Assembly: GCF_900141755.1 (NCBI RefSeq)
Contig: NZ_LT670844.1
Location: forward strand, 6,110,501-6,174,500
Length of the DNA: 64,000 bases
Origin: Bradyrhizobium lablabi
GTDB taxonomy: Bacteria; Pseudomonadota; Alphaproteobacteria; Rhizobiales; Xanthobacteraceae
Reading direction: 5' to 3'
The position numbers and the translations under genes were made by a program. A model generated the notes under the pieces. The model saw nothing but the letters and a program-made list of their open reading frames with translations. It was not told the DNA's origin and ran no database searches. Positions 51,810 through 61,247 of the stretch are shown one piece after another. The first letter of the stretch is position 1. Each line of letters begins with the position of its first letter.

Positions 51810-54037
51810 ACGCGCCCGTCATTCTCGACCGCCGCCGCGTGCTCAAAGGCGGCGGCGCGCTGATCGTCAGCTTCGCGCTGTCGGATGCCTTCGCGCAAGA
51901 TCAGAGCGCGCCGGCCGCACCGGCGGCAAAACCCCCGGGCAGCCTTGCAACGGCGCCGTATCTTGATTCCTGGATTCGGATCGATGCGGATGGCAGCATC
52001 ACCGCGTTCACCGGCAAGGCCGAACTCGGCCAGGGTTTTAGAACCGCCTTTCAGCAGATCGCCGCCGAAGAGCTTGACGTTGCCTTCGCCACTCTGAAGG
52101 TCGTCACCGCCGATACGCGCCTCACCGCCAATGAAGGCTATACCTCCGGCAGCCATTCGATGCAGGACAGCGGCACCGCGATCCAGAACGCCGCCGCACA
52201 AGTGCGCGAGCTATTGATCGCGGAAGCCGCCCGGCGTCTCGATCTGCCGCCTGAAAATCTCCGCACCGAATACGGCGCGGTGATCGCACCGGACGGACGG
52301 CGCATCCCTTACGGCGATCTGGTCGCCGGCGATATGCTGCATGTGCAAGCGCAGCCAAGATCGAAGCTGAAAGACCCGGCTACATTCAAGGTGATGGGCC
52401 AGCCAATTCCGCGCGTCGATATCCCGGCCAAGGTCACCGGAGGGGCGGCCTATGTCCAGGACATGCGATTACCAGGCATGGTGCACGCCCGCATCGTGCG
52501 TCCGCCGAGTTATGGCGCGCAATTAATGGAGTGCGACACCGGGGAAATCGAAAAAATGCCAGGTGTCGTCAAGGTGGTGCGTGACGGCAATTTTCTCGCC
52601 GTGGTCGCCAACAAGGAGTTCCAGGCGATCAAGGCGATGCAGGCGCTGTCGGTTGCCGCGAAATGGAAGGAAACGCCGGGCCTGCCGAAACGGGACGATC
52701 TGTTTCACATTCTCACCAGCCTGCCATCGCAGGACTCGACCATCTTCGAACAACGCGATCCGTCCGTCTCCGGCCAAAAGACCATCGAAGCAACTTACAC
52801 CCGGCCATATCAATCGCACGGCTCGATCGGACCATCTTGCGCCGTTGCCCAATTCGCCGACGGCGCGATGACGGTATGGACCCACACCCAGGGTGTCTAT
52901 CCCGATCGTCAGGCCATCGCGGAGATGCTGCGCGTTCCGCCCGCGAGCGTCCGTTGCATCCACGTCGAAGGCTCCGGGTGCTACGGGCATAACGGCGCCG
53001 ACGATGCCGCGGCCGATGCGGCGCTGATTGCGCGCGCATTGCCCGGCACGCCGGTCCGCGTGCAATGGATGCGCGAGCAGGAACATGCCTGGGAGCCGTT
53101 CGGCCCGGCGATGGTGACGAAGTTGAAGGCCTCGCTCGACGACAACGGCACGGTCGCCGACTGGAATTTCGAGGTCTGGAGCAACACCCATTCAATGCGG
53201 CCGGGCGGCGCCGGAGCGATGCTGGCGGCGCAGCACATGGCGCAACCCTTCGCCGTGCCGGCTGCAAAGCCTATTCCGCTTCCCGAAGGCGGCGGCGACC
53301 GCAACGCGATCCCGATCTACAAGTTCCCCAACGCGAATGTCGTGCATCACTTCATTCCTGATATGCCGCTGCGGATTTCGGCGATGCGGGCGCTCGGCGC
53401 CTATCACAACGTATTTTCGATCGAGAGTTTTATGGATGAACTGGCGCTTGCTGCCGGCGCCGATCCCGTCGAGTTCAGGCTGAAACATCTCGAGGATCCG
53501 CGCGGGCGCGACGTGATCGCGAAGGCGGCGGAGGGTTTCGGATGGCGGAAGGGGCAGAAAGCGCCAAGGGATCGCGGCTACGGATTTGCCTTCGCGCGCT
53601 ACAAGAACCTGGCGGCATACTGCGCCATTGCCAGCGAGGTGGAAGTCAATCGCGAGACCGGGCGTCCGCGGCTGGTGCGCGCGGTGGCGGCGGTCGACAG
53701 CGGTCAGGTGGTCAATCCGGATGGCCTGATCAACCAGATCGAAGGCGCGATCGTGCAGTCGATGAGCTGGACCTTGTACGAGAGCGTCACTTTCGACGAC
53801 ACCAGGATCACCAGTATCGATTGGCAGACTTATCCGATCCTGCGCTTCAATTCGGTGCCCGACAGGGTCGCGGTGCATGTCATCAACCGGCCCGGAAAAC
53901 CTTTCCTCGGCAGCGGCGAAACCGGACAGGGGCCGGCGGCGGCTTCGATCGCCAACGCCATCGCCAACGCCACCGGAAAACGGCTGCGCGATCTGCCGCT
54001 GACGCGGAAGAAGATCAAGGATGCGATCGACGCGTGA
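51806..54037 (+). CDS. Molybdopterin-binding subunit of molybdenum hydroxylase (IorB-like)
   Basis: Predicted 743 aa from ATG 51806 (GAGGAG upstream). The N-terminus has a twin-arginine signal (LDRRRVLKGGGALIVSFAL ... AFAQD), so the subunit is exported folded. Xanthine-dehydrogenase-family motifs: GKAELGQGFRTAFQQIAAEE, the VHARIVRPPSYG region, GSGCYGHNGADDAAADAAL, RALGAYHNVFSIESFMDEL, and the C-terminal GSGETGQGPAAASIANAIAN with the likely catalytic Glu. With the ferredoxin and cytochrome it forms an isoquinoline 1-oxidoreductase / aldehyde or nicotinate dehydrogenase-type enzyme. The substrate is not deducible. No CoxF/XdhC maturation gene is in the window. Confidence 0.9.
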   Translation: MNAPVILDRRRVLKGGGALIVSFALSDAFAQDQSAPAAPAAKPPGSLATAPYLDSWIRIDADGSITAFTGKAELGQGFRTAFQQIAAEELDVAFATLKVVTADTRLTANEGYTSGSHSMQDSGTAIQNAAAQVRELLIAEAARRLDLPPENLRTEYGAVIAPDGRRIPYGDLVAGDMLHVQAQPRSKLKDPATFKVMGQPIPRVDIPAKVTGGAAYVQDMRLPGMVHARIVRPPSYGAQLMECDTGEIEKMPGVVKVVRDGNFLAVVANKEFQAIKAMQALSVAAKWKETPGLPKRDDLFHILTSLPSQDSTIFEQRDPSVSGQKTIEATYTRPYQSHGSIGPSCAVAQFADGAMTVWTHTQGVYPDRQAIAEMLRVPPASVRCIHVEGSGCYGHNGADDAAADAALIARALPGTPVRVQWMREQEHAWEPFGPAMVTKLKASLDDNGTVADWNFEVWSNTHSMRPGGAGAMLAAQHMAQPFAVPAAKPIPLPEGGGDRNAIPIYKFPNANVVHHFIPDMPLRISAMRALGAYHNVFSIESFMDELALAAGADPVEFRLKHLEDPRGRDVIAKAAEGFGWRKGQKAPRDRGYGFAFARYKNLAAYCAIASEVEVNRETGRPRLVRAVAAVDSGQVVNPDGLINQIEGAIVQSMSWTLYESVTFDDTRITSIDWQTYPILRFNSVPDRVAVHVINRPGKPFLGSGETGQGPAAASIANAIANATGKRLRDLPLTRKKIKDAIDA

Positions 54038-54061
54038 GATGCCACTATCCAAGCATCGGCG

Positions 54062-54286
54062 TCAGCGCGCCGACCCCGTGGTATTGCCTGAGGGACCTTC
54101 GGCTGGCGGCGGGGTCTGGTCCACCCTCGTCGACCCCGCTGTTCCGCTCGGGCCGGGATTACTCTCGACGTGCCTGGTGCTCCCGGGTCCCCATACGAGG
54201 ATGGCTAGGACCAGAACGAACGCCGCGGCCAGGACGGTGAGCGTTCCGGCGTTGATCAAGCCCTTCCGATCATGACTATCCCACAT
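54062..54286 (-). CDS. Small single-pass membrane protein
   Basis: Predicted 74 aa from ATG 54286 with GGAGA five bases upstream. One helix (INAGTLTVLAAAFVLVLAIL) is followed by a Ser/Gly/Pro-rich tail (about residues 38-74), likely periplasmic. From memory, similar short proteins starting WDSHDRKG are common in Bradyrhizobium. No function known. Confidence 0.6.
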   Translation of the reverse strand: MWDSHDRKGLINAGTLTVLAAAFVLVLAILVWGPGSTRHVESNPGPSGTAGSTRVDQTPPPAEGPSGNTTGSAR

Positions 54287-54455
54287 GCGGCTCTCCGTCA
54301 GGTATCGGCGGAGAACGCTGCTGTCCACGCATGGTTCCCGTCTGTGGCGCCATCGTGAACATCGCCCAGCAAGTTCCGTCGAGAGGCACGGCGGACCCGG
54401 ACCACCGACATTTCGACTTGCGCGGCATACCGCGAACGGAGAGAACGCCCGCGAT

Positions 54456-55877
54456 ATGCCGTCTGACCGCCAAAAGCTATTTCTCGAGGGACCGATCGGC
54501 GGCGCACTGCTTCGCCTCGCGATCCCGATCATTTTGGGTAATCTCCTGCAGACCGGCTACCAGTTGACCGATGCGTTCTGGGTCGGACGATTGGGCGCAG
54601 CGGCGGTAGCGGCCGTGTCGGTCAGTTTTCCCGTCACCTTCCTCGTGATCGCACTGGGTGCGGGGCTCGGCATTGCCGGAGCGACGCTGTCGGCCCAATA
54701 CATGGGCGCGGGGCGGCAGGATCTGGTCAATCATGTCGCGGCGCAGACCATGTTGATGGTCACGGTCACGTCAGCGGTTCTTGGCGCGGCGGGCTACGCG
54801 CTGGCGCCCCCATTGCTCAAACTGCTGGGCGTCGCACCCGACGTCTATGCCGGCGCGCTCGGGTTCATGCGGGTGTCCTTTGTCGGCATCATCTTCATTT
54901 TCGTCTACGCCATGTTTCAGGCGCTGATGCGCGGCGTCGGCGAGACCAGAACGCCGCTATTGATCGTGTTCGGAACCGTGGTCCTGAATTTCCTGCTCGA
55001 TCCGTTGTTCATCTTCGGCCTGGGACCTCTGCCGCCGCAGGGCGTGATGGGCGCGGCGCTCGCGACGCTGGCGACAAAGGGGCTCGCGGCCCTGCTCGGA
55101 ATCGCGATCTTCCTGCGCGGCCGTCATGGCATCCAGCTGTCGTGGCGCGGCTTTCGTCCCGACCCGGCCTACATCAAACGCGCGTTCTTCTTGGGCTTGC
55201 CCGGGTCGATCGAGCTTTCGACGCGAGGCCTTGGACCGATGCTGCTGTCGTTTCTGGTGGCGAGTTTCGGCACGGTGACATTGGCCGGCTATGGCATCGG
55301 GTCGAACATCCTGCAATTCGTCACCATCCCCGCGATGGGCCTGTCGCAAGCGGTTTCAACCCTGGTCAGCCAGAATATGGGTGCGGGGAATCAGCAGCGC
55401 GCCGCACGCGTTACGCATCTCGGTGCCGGCGCCAGTTTTGCCATTCTCTCGGTCGTGGGCCTGATGGCCTACCTCTTCGCGCCCGCGTTGGTATCGTTCT
55501 TTGTGCCGCGCGCACCGGATGTGATTGCCGAGGGCGCGCAGTTCATTCGGATCATGTGCCTGGCATGGGGCGGCATCGGCGTGCAGCTCTGTGTCGTCGC
55601 CGCCTTTCGTGCGTCCGGCAACATGCTCGCCGCCATGGTGATCGCGCTGGTCTCCCAGTTCGTACTGCAGTTTCCGCTGGCCTACATCCTTTCCAAACAT
55701 ACGGCCTTGCAGGCTTCTGGCCTATTCTGGTCCTTTCCGATCACCACCATCATTGTCGCAATTGTCTCGGTGGGCTGGTTCGCCCAAGGCGGCTGGAAAA
55801 AGACCGTGCTGACGGAAGAGAGCCGGCAGGCCGCCCAGGTTGCCGAGGAAACGATCAACGAAGAAGGCATCCGCTGA
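54456..55877 (+). CDS. MATE-family efflux transporter
   Basis: Predicted 473 aa with 12 helices. ATG 54456 (GGAGAG upstream) starts the conserved N-terminus (KLFLEGPIGGALLRLAIPII then LGNLLQTGYQLTDAFWVGRL); the longer frame to 54285 is unlike the family. The second half repeats the fold (SIELSTRGLGPMLLSFLVAS). It would export cationic drugs or metabolites using Na+ or H+. Confidence 0.92.
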   Translation: MPSDRQKLFLEGPIGGALLRLAIPIILGNLLQTGYQLTDAFWVGRLGAAAVAAVSVSFPVTFLVIALGAGLGIAGATLSAQYMGAGRQDLVNHVAAQTMLMVTVTSAVLGAAGYALAPPLLKLLGVAPDVYAGALGFMRVSFVGIIFIFVYAMFQALMRGVGETRTPLLIVFGTVVLNFLLDPLFIFGLGPLPPQGVMGAALATLATKGLAALLGIAIFLRGRHGIQLSWRGFRPDPAYIKRAFFLGLPGSIELSTRGLGPMLLSFLVASFGTVTLAGYGIGSNILQFVTIPAMGLSQAVSTLVSQNMGAGNQQRAARVTHLGAGASFAILSVVGLMAYLFAPALVSFFVPRAPDVIAEGAQFIRIMCLAWGGIGVQLCVVAAFRASGNMLAAMVIALVSQFVLQFPLAYILSKHTALQASGLFWSFPITTIIVAIVSVGWFAQGGWKKTVLTEESRQAAQVAEETINEEGIR

Positions 55878-56220
55878 GCGCGGGGTTGTTTCCACCACCA
55901 CCGGCAACGGCACGTCGGGGACGCGTTTGCTCTGAAATTACTTCCGCTTTCGAGGCACAGCGGAGATGGCCGGACTTGCTCATGGAGCGGCCGGGTCGCG
56001 AATGACCCAAAGCGGGCATCGGGACGGTAACTCCGGGCCTAGGAGGCGATTGACACCAATCGCCGTTTGCTCCGATTTTTGTCCCGGTGGATACGACTTG
56101 CCGCTTGCGCCCTTCGGCGACGGTAAACTTATCACGGCCGTTGGAGCCCTTTGCCCGAACGAGCGGGCCAGTAACGCAAGCCCCTGGCACTTCTGTCTCG
56201 TTCAAGCAAAGGATGAAGAC
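55878..56220. other. Intergenic region, no supported gene
   Basis: No gene is supported. A stretch at about 55935-56020 containing GACCCAAAGCGGGCAT resembles, from memory, degenerate sequence found between genes in Bradyrhizobium. A distantly similar GGGCATAGCGGACAT lies in the 58308-58970 gap. Confidence 0.3.
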
Positions 56221-56895
56221 ATGCGTGATTTCCGCAACGCCAAAGCCATGGCGCAAACGCTCCGTGCTGCCCTTGCCGCCAAGGACCTCAAGATCACCAT
56301 CAACCACAGCCTAGAATTGGTCGCCGAAATGTTCGGCGTAGCCGATTGGAATACGCTCGCAGCCAAGATCAGCCACGGGGAGAGACCGATGGCTCGGGAG
56401 AAGGTCTCCTCACTGCCGCTGCCTACGGTAGCAAGCAATTCGGTGCCGCCGTTGTCGGCGACGCTTGAGGCGACGCCCGATCGGGCCCTCGTCTTCGCTA
56501 CCGAGCGAAGGCATGAGTACACGACACTGGAGCATCTTCTGCTCGCGCTGATAGACGACGCGGATGCTTCCGCAATGATGAGCGTCTGCAACGCCGATCT
56601 TGGCGCGCTAACTGAAGAGCTGCTCGACTACCTCGACAATGAACTGAAAAGACTGGTAATCGACAACGGCGGAAACCCTAAACTAACCGCTGGGTTTCAA
56701 CGCGTCGCCGTGTCCCCGATCAAATCCGCCGCCTTTTCCGCCATCATCAGCACACAGGCGTTGATGTGGGCAGAGACAAGATCGGGCATGGCCGAGGCAT
56801 CGACGACACGCAGCGCTTCGACCCCCCGCACGCGCAATTCAGGATCGAGCGGCGCGGCCTCGTCCGATCCCATCCGGCAGGTGCCAGCCGGATGA
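56221..56895 (+). pseudogene. Clp-N-domain protein truncated at its 3' end
   Basis: ATG 56221 has AAGGATGAAG upstream. Residues 1-50 (MRDFRNAKAMAQTLRAALAA ... FGVADWNTLAAKI) match a short domain found at the start of small Bradyrhizobium proteins. Residues about 75-160 match the Clp N-terminal repeat (LEATPDRALVFATERRHEYT then TLEHLLLALIDD). Similarity stops at TAGFQRV, at about 56709. From there the frame reads through the antisense of the GMC oxidoreductase 3' end to 56895, giving a meaningless Ser/Arg-rich tail. The second Clp-N repeat is missing. The gene is therefore cut by a rearrangement whose join lies at about 56697-56710, and it overlaps the convergent GMC gene by about 200 bp. Confidence 0.7.
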
Positions 56896-58307
56896 TGCGC
56901 GGTCAATGCCTTACGGCGAATGAAGGCATCGATCTGATCGTCCGTATCGCAGTTGGTGCCTGGCGAGATTTCCGTTTCCCGAAAGGGGTCCATCGCCCTT
57001 TTGCCACCGACGACGCGGGCACGTCGGATCCCCTCGCGCAGCGGCGGCAAATCCTCGGGCTCGGTCAAGAAGCGGAAATTGATCCGCATCGGTTCCCGCG
57101 GATCGGCCGAGCGCAACCGTACCCGGCCGCGGCTCACCGGATGCAACAACGTCGGTCGGATACCATAAGCATCGGGATAGGCGGGGCGCAGAATGGGAAG
57201 CCATAAGCGTGCCTGCGGGGAGACGGTGTGGAACATGAATTCGATGTCGGGAACGCCGAGATCCCTCTGCGTCTTGACGAAAGCGTGGAGACCGCCAGGA
57301 ACCACGGTGCCAGGCCCTGTCCCGAAGAGATAGGCGCGCACCATGCTCACCGCCATGCGATCGAGGCGCATCTCGCGATGGAAACTCCCCGGCGAGCGGC
57401 GTCGCCAGAGGATCCAGGCGCCGAGATGATCCTGCAAATTCTCGCCTACTCCCGGCAGATCAGCAACCGGCGTAATCCCCATCTCTCTGAGATGATCGGC
57501 CGGACCCAAGCCGGACAGCATGAGGAGCTGCGGTGTGTTGAAGGCTCCCGCCGAGAGAATGATCTCGCGCGCCGCACCCGCGCGCAGGATCGCTCCGCTC
57601 TTGGCGTACTCGACAGCGCTCGCCCGCGTGCCGTTGAACACCACCTTCAACGCATGGGCGCCGACCGCGACCGCCAGATTGGGGCGATCGAGGACCGGCC
57701 GCAGATAGGCACGCGAGGCGGAGGAGCGGCGACCGTCACGAATGGTATATTGGCCACGGCCAAATCCTACCTGCTGTGCAGCGTTGTAGTCTGACGTATA
57801 GGGATAGCCAGCGGCCTTTCCTGCCTCGATCCAGGCCATGAAGATCGGATCGCGCGTCTTTGCCGGCTGCGTGCCGAGCGGGCCGGCGTCCCCACGCCAC
57901 TCATCCTCCCCGCCTTCCCAACTCTCGCCCCGCTTGAAATAGGGCAGCACGTCTTTATAGGACCAGCCGGTTGCGCCATTGCGCGCCCAGCGATCGTAAT
58001 CGCCGGGATGACCGCGCGTATAAGCCATGACATTGATTGACGAACAGCCGCCCAGCACCTTGCCGCGCATCGCCTCGATGCGGCGATTGTCGAGATTGGA
58101 TTCAGGCTCAGCGTGATAGCCCCAATCATGCAAGCGATAAGCGTGCATCTTGCCCATGCCGAGCGGTATGGAGATGAGCGGGTCACTGTCCCGGCCGCCA
58201 GCCTCGAGCAAAAGAACGCTCACTTGCGGATCTTCGCTGAGGCGATTGGCTAGAACGCAGCCCGCCGATCCGCCGCCGACAATGACGTAATCATACGTGT
58301 TGCACAA
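56697..58307 (-). CDS. GMC-family FAD oxidoreductase (choline dehydrogenase-like)
   Basis: Predicted 536 aa from TTG 58307. The FAD fingerprint is YDYVIVGGGSAGCVLANRLS, then LLLEAGG. GMC signatures: GKVLGGCSSINVMAYTRGHP (signature 1) and AGAFNTPQLLMLSGLGP (signature 2). The catalytic region near the end has AHHPAGTCRMG and VSAHINACVLMMAEKAADLI (His and Asn). It oxidises an alcohol to an aldehyde; the substrate is unknown. No betaine-aldehyde dehydrogenase or choline transport gene is adjacent, so betA is not claimed. The 3' end overlaps the truncated Clp-N reading frame. Confidence 0.9.
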   Translation of the reverse strand: MCNTYDYVIVGGGSAGCVLANRLSEDPQVSVLLLEAGGRDSDPLISIPLGMGKMHAYRLHDWGYHAEPESNLDNRRIEAMRGKVLGGCSSINVMAYTRGHPGDYDRWARNGATGWSYKDVLPYFKRGESWEGGEDEWRGDAGPLGTQPAKTRDPIFMAWIEAGKAAGYPYTSDYNAAQQVGFGRGQYTIRDGRRSSASRAYLRPVLDRPNLAVAVGAHALKVVFNGTRASAVEYAKSGAILRAGAAREIILSAGAFNTPQLLMLSGLGPADHLREMGITPVADLPGVGENLQDHLGAWILWRRRSPGSFHREMRLDRMAVSMVRAYLFGTGPGTVVPGGLHAFVKTQRDLGVPDIEFMFHTVSPQARLWLPILRPAYPDAYGIRPTLLHPVSRGRVRLRSADPREPMRINFRFLTEPEDLPPLREGIRRARVVGGKRAMDPFRETEISPGTNCDTDDQIDAFIRRKALTAHHPAGTCRMGSDEAAPLDPELRVRGVEALRVVDASAMPDLVSAHINACVLMMAEKAADLIGDTATR

Positions 58308-58970
58308 AATGCTTATTCCGGACAGATGCGACGGCCGCGTGGCTTTTCCTTGAGCTCGTCGGCCCAGGCGACAATGTACCAGGACGCTGCGAGGAAACCT
58401 GGCAGGACTCTTCAGGCTGGTGTCATGCCGACGCTAAACGTCGGTAAGCGCGGTTACACGGCGATTTCAGAACGAGCGAACCTGGTTACATCCGAAACAG
58501 GGGAAGTTTGCCGAATGCGCCTCGCTATTTCGACAGACGGGGAACCAGCTTGAGCCATCACGGTCGGCTCACTCGCGGCATTTTCTAGCGTGCAGATGGG
58601 TGCCGCGCCAGCTGTCGCCTTCACCGCTCAGCGAGCGAGCTTACGTATTCCTGTTTAACGAGGTACTTCCGCTGTTGGCACATCGCGACATTTCGCTGCG
58701 CTGCAGAATTTGGTCGCTATCCGGGCATAGCGGACATCGAGCAAGCCGCGTCAATCGAGCACGATTTAGCGGGTAAATTGCGGTTCACATCCTGAGAAGG
58801 CGGAAACGCCAAAACCCTGTCAGTCCAGCAGCAGCCATGCCGTCCGGAGGCTGTTCCTTGCAGCGCAAGGAGCGCATATTGTAGGTAACTGCCGGGCCGA
58901 CCGGACCCGCCGTGACGTTCCTGTCCCCTGCGATCTCGCCTTCTGTCATCTCAGCTTGAGGAGTAAGTCC
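58308..58970. other. Intergenic region, no supported gene
   Basis: No frame has both a ribosome site and a recognisable protein. The right end carries the GAGGAG site of the quinone oxidoreductase gene. A degenerate GGGCATAGCGGACAT lies at about 58715-58740 and could be decayed repeat sequence. Confidence 0.35.
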
Positions 58971-59945
58971 ATGACGCACGCCATCCGCTTTCACAAAACC
59001 GGCGGACCCGAGGTTCTGGTCTGGGAGGAAGTCAATGTCGGCAAGCCCGGCCCCGGCGAGGTGCGCATCCGCCACACGGCGGTGGGTTTGAACTTCGTCG
59101 ATATCTATTACCGCTCCGGCCTCTATCCGGGCCAATTGCCGAGCGGCCTGGGCGGCGAGGCGGCCGGCGTGGTCGAGGAAGTCGGGCCCGGCGTCACCGA
59201 TTTGAAGCCGGGTGACCGCGTCGCCTATGGCGCGGCACCAATCGGCGCCTATGCCGAAGCGCGGCTGATCCCCACCGATCGTCTCTTAAAGCTGCCGGAC
59301 GGCATCGATGACAAGACCGCGGCGGCGATGATGCTGAAGGGCCTGACGACGCAATATCTGATCCGCCAGACCTATCGGGTCAAAGCCGGCGACACCATCC
59401 TGCTGCATGCCGCGGCCGGAGGCGTCGGCTTGATCCTGACCCAGTGGGCGAAGCATCTCGGCGCTACTGTCATCGGCACCGTCGGCAGCGAGGAAAAGGC
59501 AAAGCTGGCAAAGGCGCATGGCTGCGACCACACCATCATCTATACGCGCGAGGATTTTGCCAAGCGCGTTGACGAGATCACCGGCGGCAAGAAAGTGCCG
59601 GTCGTCTATGACTCCGTCGGCAAGGATACGTTCCTGAAATCACTCGACTGCCTGGCCCCGCTCGGCGTCGCCGCGCTGTTCGGGCAGTCCTCCGGCGCCG
59701 TCGAGCCGCTTAATCTCGGCCTGCTGGCGCAAAAGGGATCGCTCTACGTCACTCGGCCGACGCTCAACACCTATGCCGCCAAACGCGAGAGCCTGGTTGC
59801 GATGGCGAAGGAGCTGTTCGACGTGGTCAAGTCCGGCGCGGTCAAGATCGAGGTGCATCAGACCTATCCGCTGAAAGACGCCGCCAAGGCGCATGCCGAT
59901 CTCGCCGCGCGCAAGACCACGGGATCGACGGTTCTGTTGGTTTGA
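58971..59945 (+). CDS. NADPH:quinone oxidoreductase (zinc-independent MDR family)
   Basis: Predicted 324 aa from ATG 58971 (GAGGAG upstream). The N-terminus HAIRFHKTGGPEVLVWEEVN and the VGLNFVDIYYRSGLYPG segment are typical of QorA-type quinone reductases. The nucleotide-binding motif is LLHAAAGGVGLILTQWAKHL, followed by GSEEKAKLAKAHGCDH. No structural-zinc Cys cluster is seen. It reduces quinones or other alpha,beta-unsaturated carbonyls with NADPH. The DJ-1/PfpI gene follows after 12 bp and may share its transcript. Confidence 0.92.
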   Translation: MTHAIRFHKTGGPEVLVWEEVNVGKPGPGEVRIRHTAVGLNFVDIYYRSGLYPGQLPSGLGGEAAGVVEEVGPGVTDLKPGDRVAYGAAPIGAYAEARLIPTDRLLKLPDGIDDKTAAAMMLKGLTTQYLIRQTYRVKAGDTILLHAAAGGVGLILTQWAKHLGATVIGTVGSEEKAKLAKAHGCDHTIIYTREDFAKRVDEITGGKKVPVVYDSVGKDTFLKSLDCLAPLGVAALFGQSSGAVEPLNLGLLAQKGSLYVTRPTLNTYAAKRESLVAMAKELFDVVKSGAVKIEVHQTYPLKDAAKAHADLAARKTTGSTVLLV

Positions 59946-59957
59946 GACCGGGCGCCG

Positions 59958-60851
59958 ATGGCGCGCGTCCTCATTCCGCTGCCGGCGCGGGATTTCGACC
60001 CGAGTGAAGCGGCCGTGAGCTGGCGGGTGCTGGTTACATCAGGACATGTCGTCTGCTTCGCCACACCCGACGGCCGGCCGGCGGTGGCCGACGACATGAT
60101 GCTGACGGGGAGGGGCCTCGATCCCTGGGGCGCCATTCCGCTGCTGGGGAGACTGCCCCTCGTCGGACTTCTGATGCGGGCGAACCGCGACGCGCGCCGG
60201 ACCTATGGCGAAATGATCGCCGATGCGAATTACGTTGCGCCGCAGCGTTGGGATGCCGTCGATCCCATGGCGTTCGATGGGCTGCTGTTACCCGGCGGAC
60301 ATCGCGCGCGGGGCATGCGTGAGTTTCTCGAAAGCGAAATCCTGCAGCGCCATGTCGTGAGCTTTTTCGAGGCGGAAAAACCGGTGGCGGCGGTGTGTCA
60401 CGGGGTGCTGCTGGTAGCGCGCAGCATCTCCAAGCGGACGGGCCGCTCAGCTCTCTGGGGATATCAGACGACCGCCTTGACCTGGGCGTTCGAGAGCAGC
60501 GCCTGGTCGGTCGCGCGCATCACCCGGTTCTGGGATCCCAATTATTATCGAACCTATCTGGAACAGGCCGGACAACCGAAGGGCTTTATGTCGGTGCAGC
60601 AGGAAGTGACACGCGCGCTGGCCCGCGCGGACGATTTCCGCGATGTTCCCCGCGAGGACCCGGACTACCGCCGCAAGACCTCTGGCCTGGCACGCGATTC
60701 CATCGACGACGAGACGCCCGCCTTTGTGGTCCGGGACCGCAATTACGTCTCGGCGCGATGGCCGGGCGACGCCCATACGTTCGCCAAGACCTTTGCCGGC
60801 ATGTTGAATGGTCAACATCGGTTCCATCCGACCGCATGCGTGCGGGCGTGA
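59958..60851 (+). CDS. DJ-1/PfpI-type (class I glutamine amidotransferase-like) protein
   Basis: Predicted 297 aa. The GLLLPGGHRARGMREFLESE segment and the nucleophile elbow VAAVCHGVLLVAR (Cys followed by His-Gly) are diagnostic. The N-terminal strand is VLIPLPARDFDPSEAAVSW. No glutaminase partner domain is present, so it is probably a hydratase, deglycase or protease-like member rather than an amidotransferase. At about 297 aa it is longer than typical DJ-1 (about 190), with an extra C-terminal region (about 210-297) of unknown function. Confidence 0.82.
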   Translation: MARVLIPLPARDFDPSEAAVSWRVLVTSGHVVCFATPDGRPAVADDMMLTGRGLDPWGAIPLLGRLPLVGLLMRANRDARRTYGEMIADANYVAPQRWDAVDPMAFDGLLLPGGHRARGMREFLESEILQRHVVSFFEAEKPVAAVCHGVLLVARSISKRTGRSALWGYQTTALTWAFESSAWSVARITRFWDPNYYRTYLEQAGQPKGFMSVQQEVTRALARADDFRDVPREDPDYRRKTSGLARDSIDDETPAFVVRDRNYVSARWPGDAHTFAKTFAGMLNGQHRFHPTACVRA

Positions 60852-60900
60852 ACTGATTGGCGGGAGCTTACCCCGCGTCGCGAACGTCGCACTACTCCGT

Positions 60901-61093
60901 TCACCATCGCGCCATCGACATGAGATGGCGGATTATCCCGGGGATGCCGGCGTGGTGATGGTGGCGAACATGGGTTCGCGTTGCGGGCGGCTGCTCGGAA
61001 TCGGACGGCTGGCTGGAAGAATCGGTTGGTCGGTCTGACGATGCTACGTGAGCTGGTCCGATCCCCTCAAACTGCGCCCTCTGCTCGTCGTTT
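60901..61093 (-). pseudogene. Detached 3' end of a Spy/LTxxQ-family gene
   Basis: On the minus strand the frame reads NDEQRAQFEGIGPAHVASSD then PPATRTHVRHHHHAGIPGII and RHLMSMARW, ending at 60901. This closely copies the end of the Spy-family gene at 62872-64000 (DDEQKAQFEAIGPARSASSA, PPAARAHVRRHHHAGIPGII, RHLMSMARW). The DNA similarity also covers the shared flank CTCCGTTCACCATCGCGCCAT (60895 and 62866). No start or upstream part is present. It lies in the 396-bp gap before the radical SAM gene. Confidence 0.75.
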
Positions 61094-61247
61094 ATCTTTG
61101 TCCGGAATCCGACCCAAGTTCCAGGAATTTCCAATAGCAGGAACGATCGAGCCCGTCGCAGGTTGCTTTCCGATCGGTCGCCGCCGGCCCTTTTTGGCGG
61201 TTGAGCGGGGAACGTCTTGTAATGGAATCGCAAAAAGAGAGGTTCTC

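Noticed and set aside
56697..58307. Naming the GMC oxidoreductase betA (choline dehydrogenase)
   Set aside because: GMC enzymes share these motifs, and no betaine aldehyde dehydrogenase, BetI or choline importer is adjacent.
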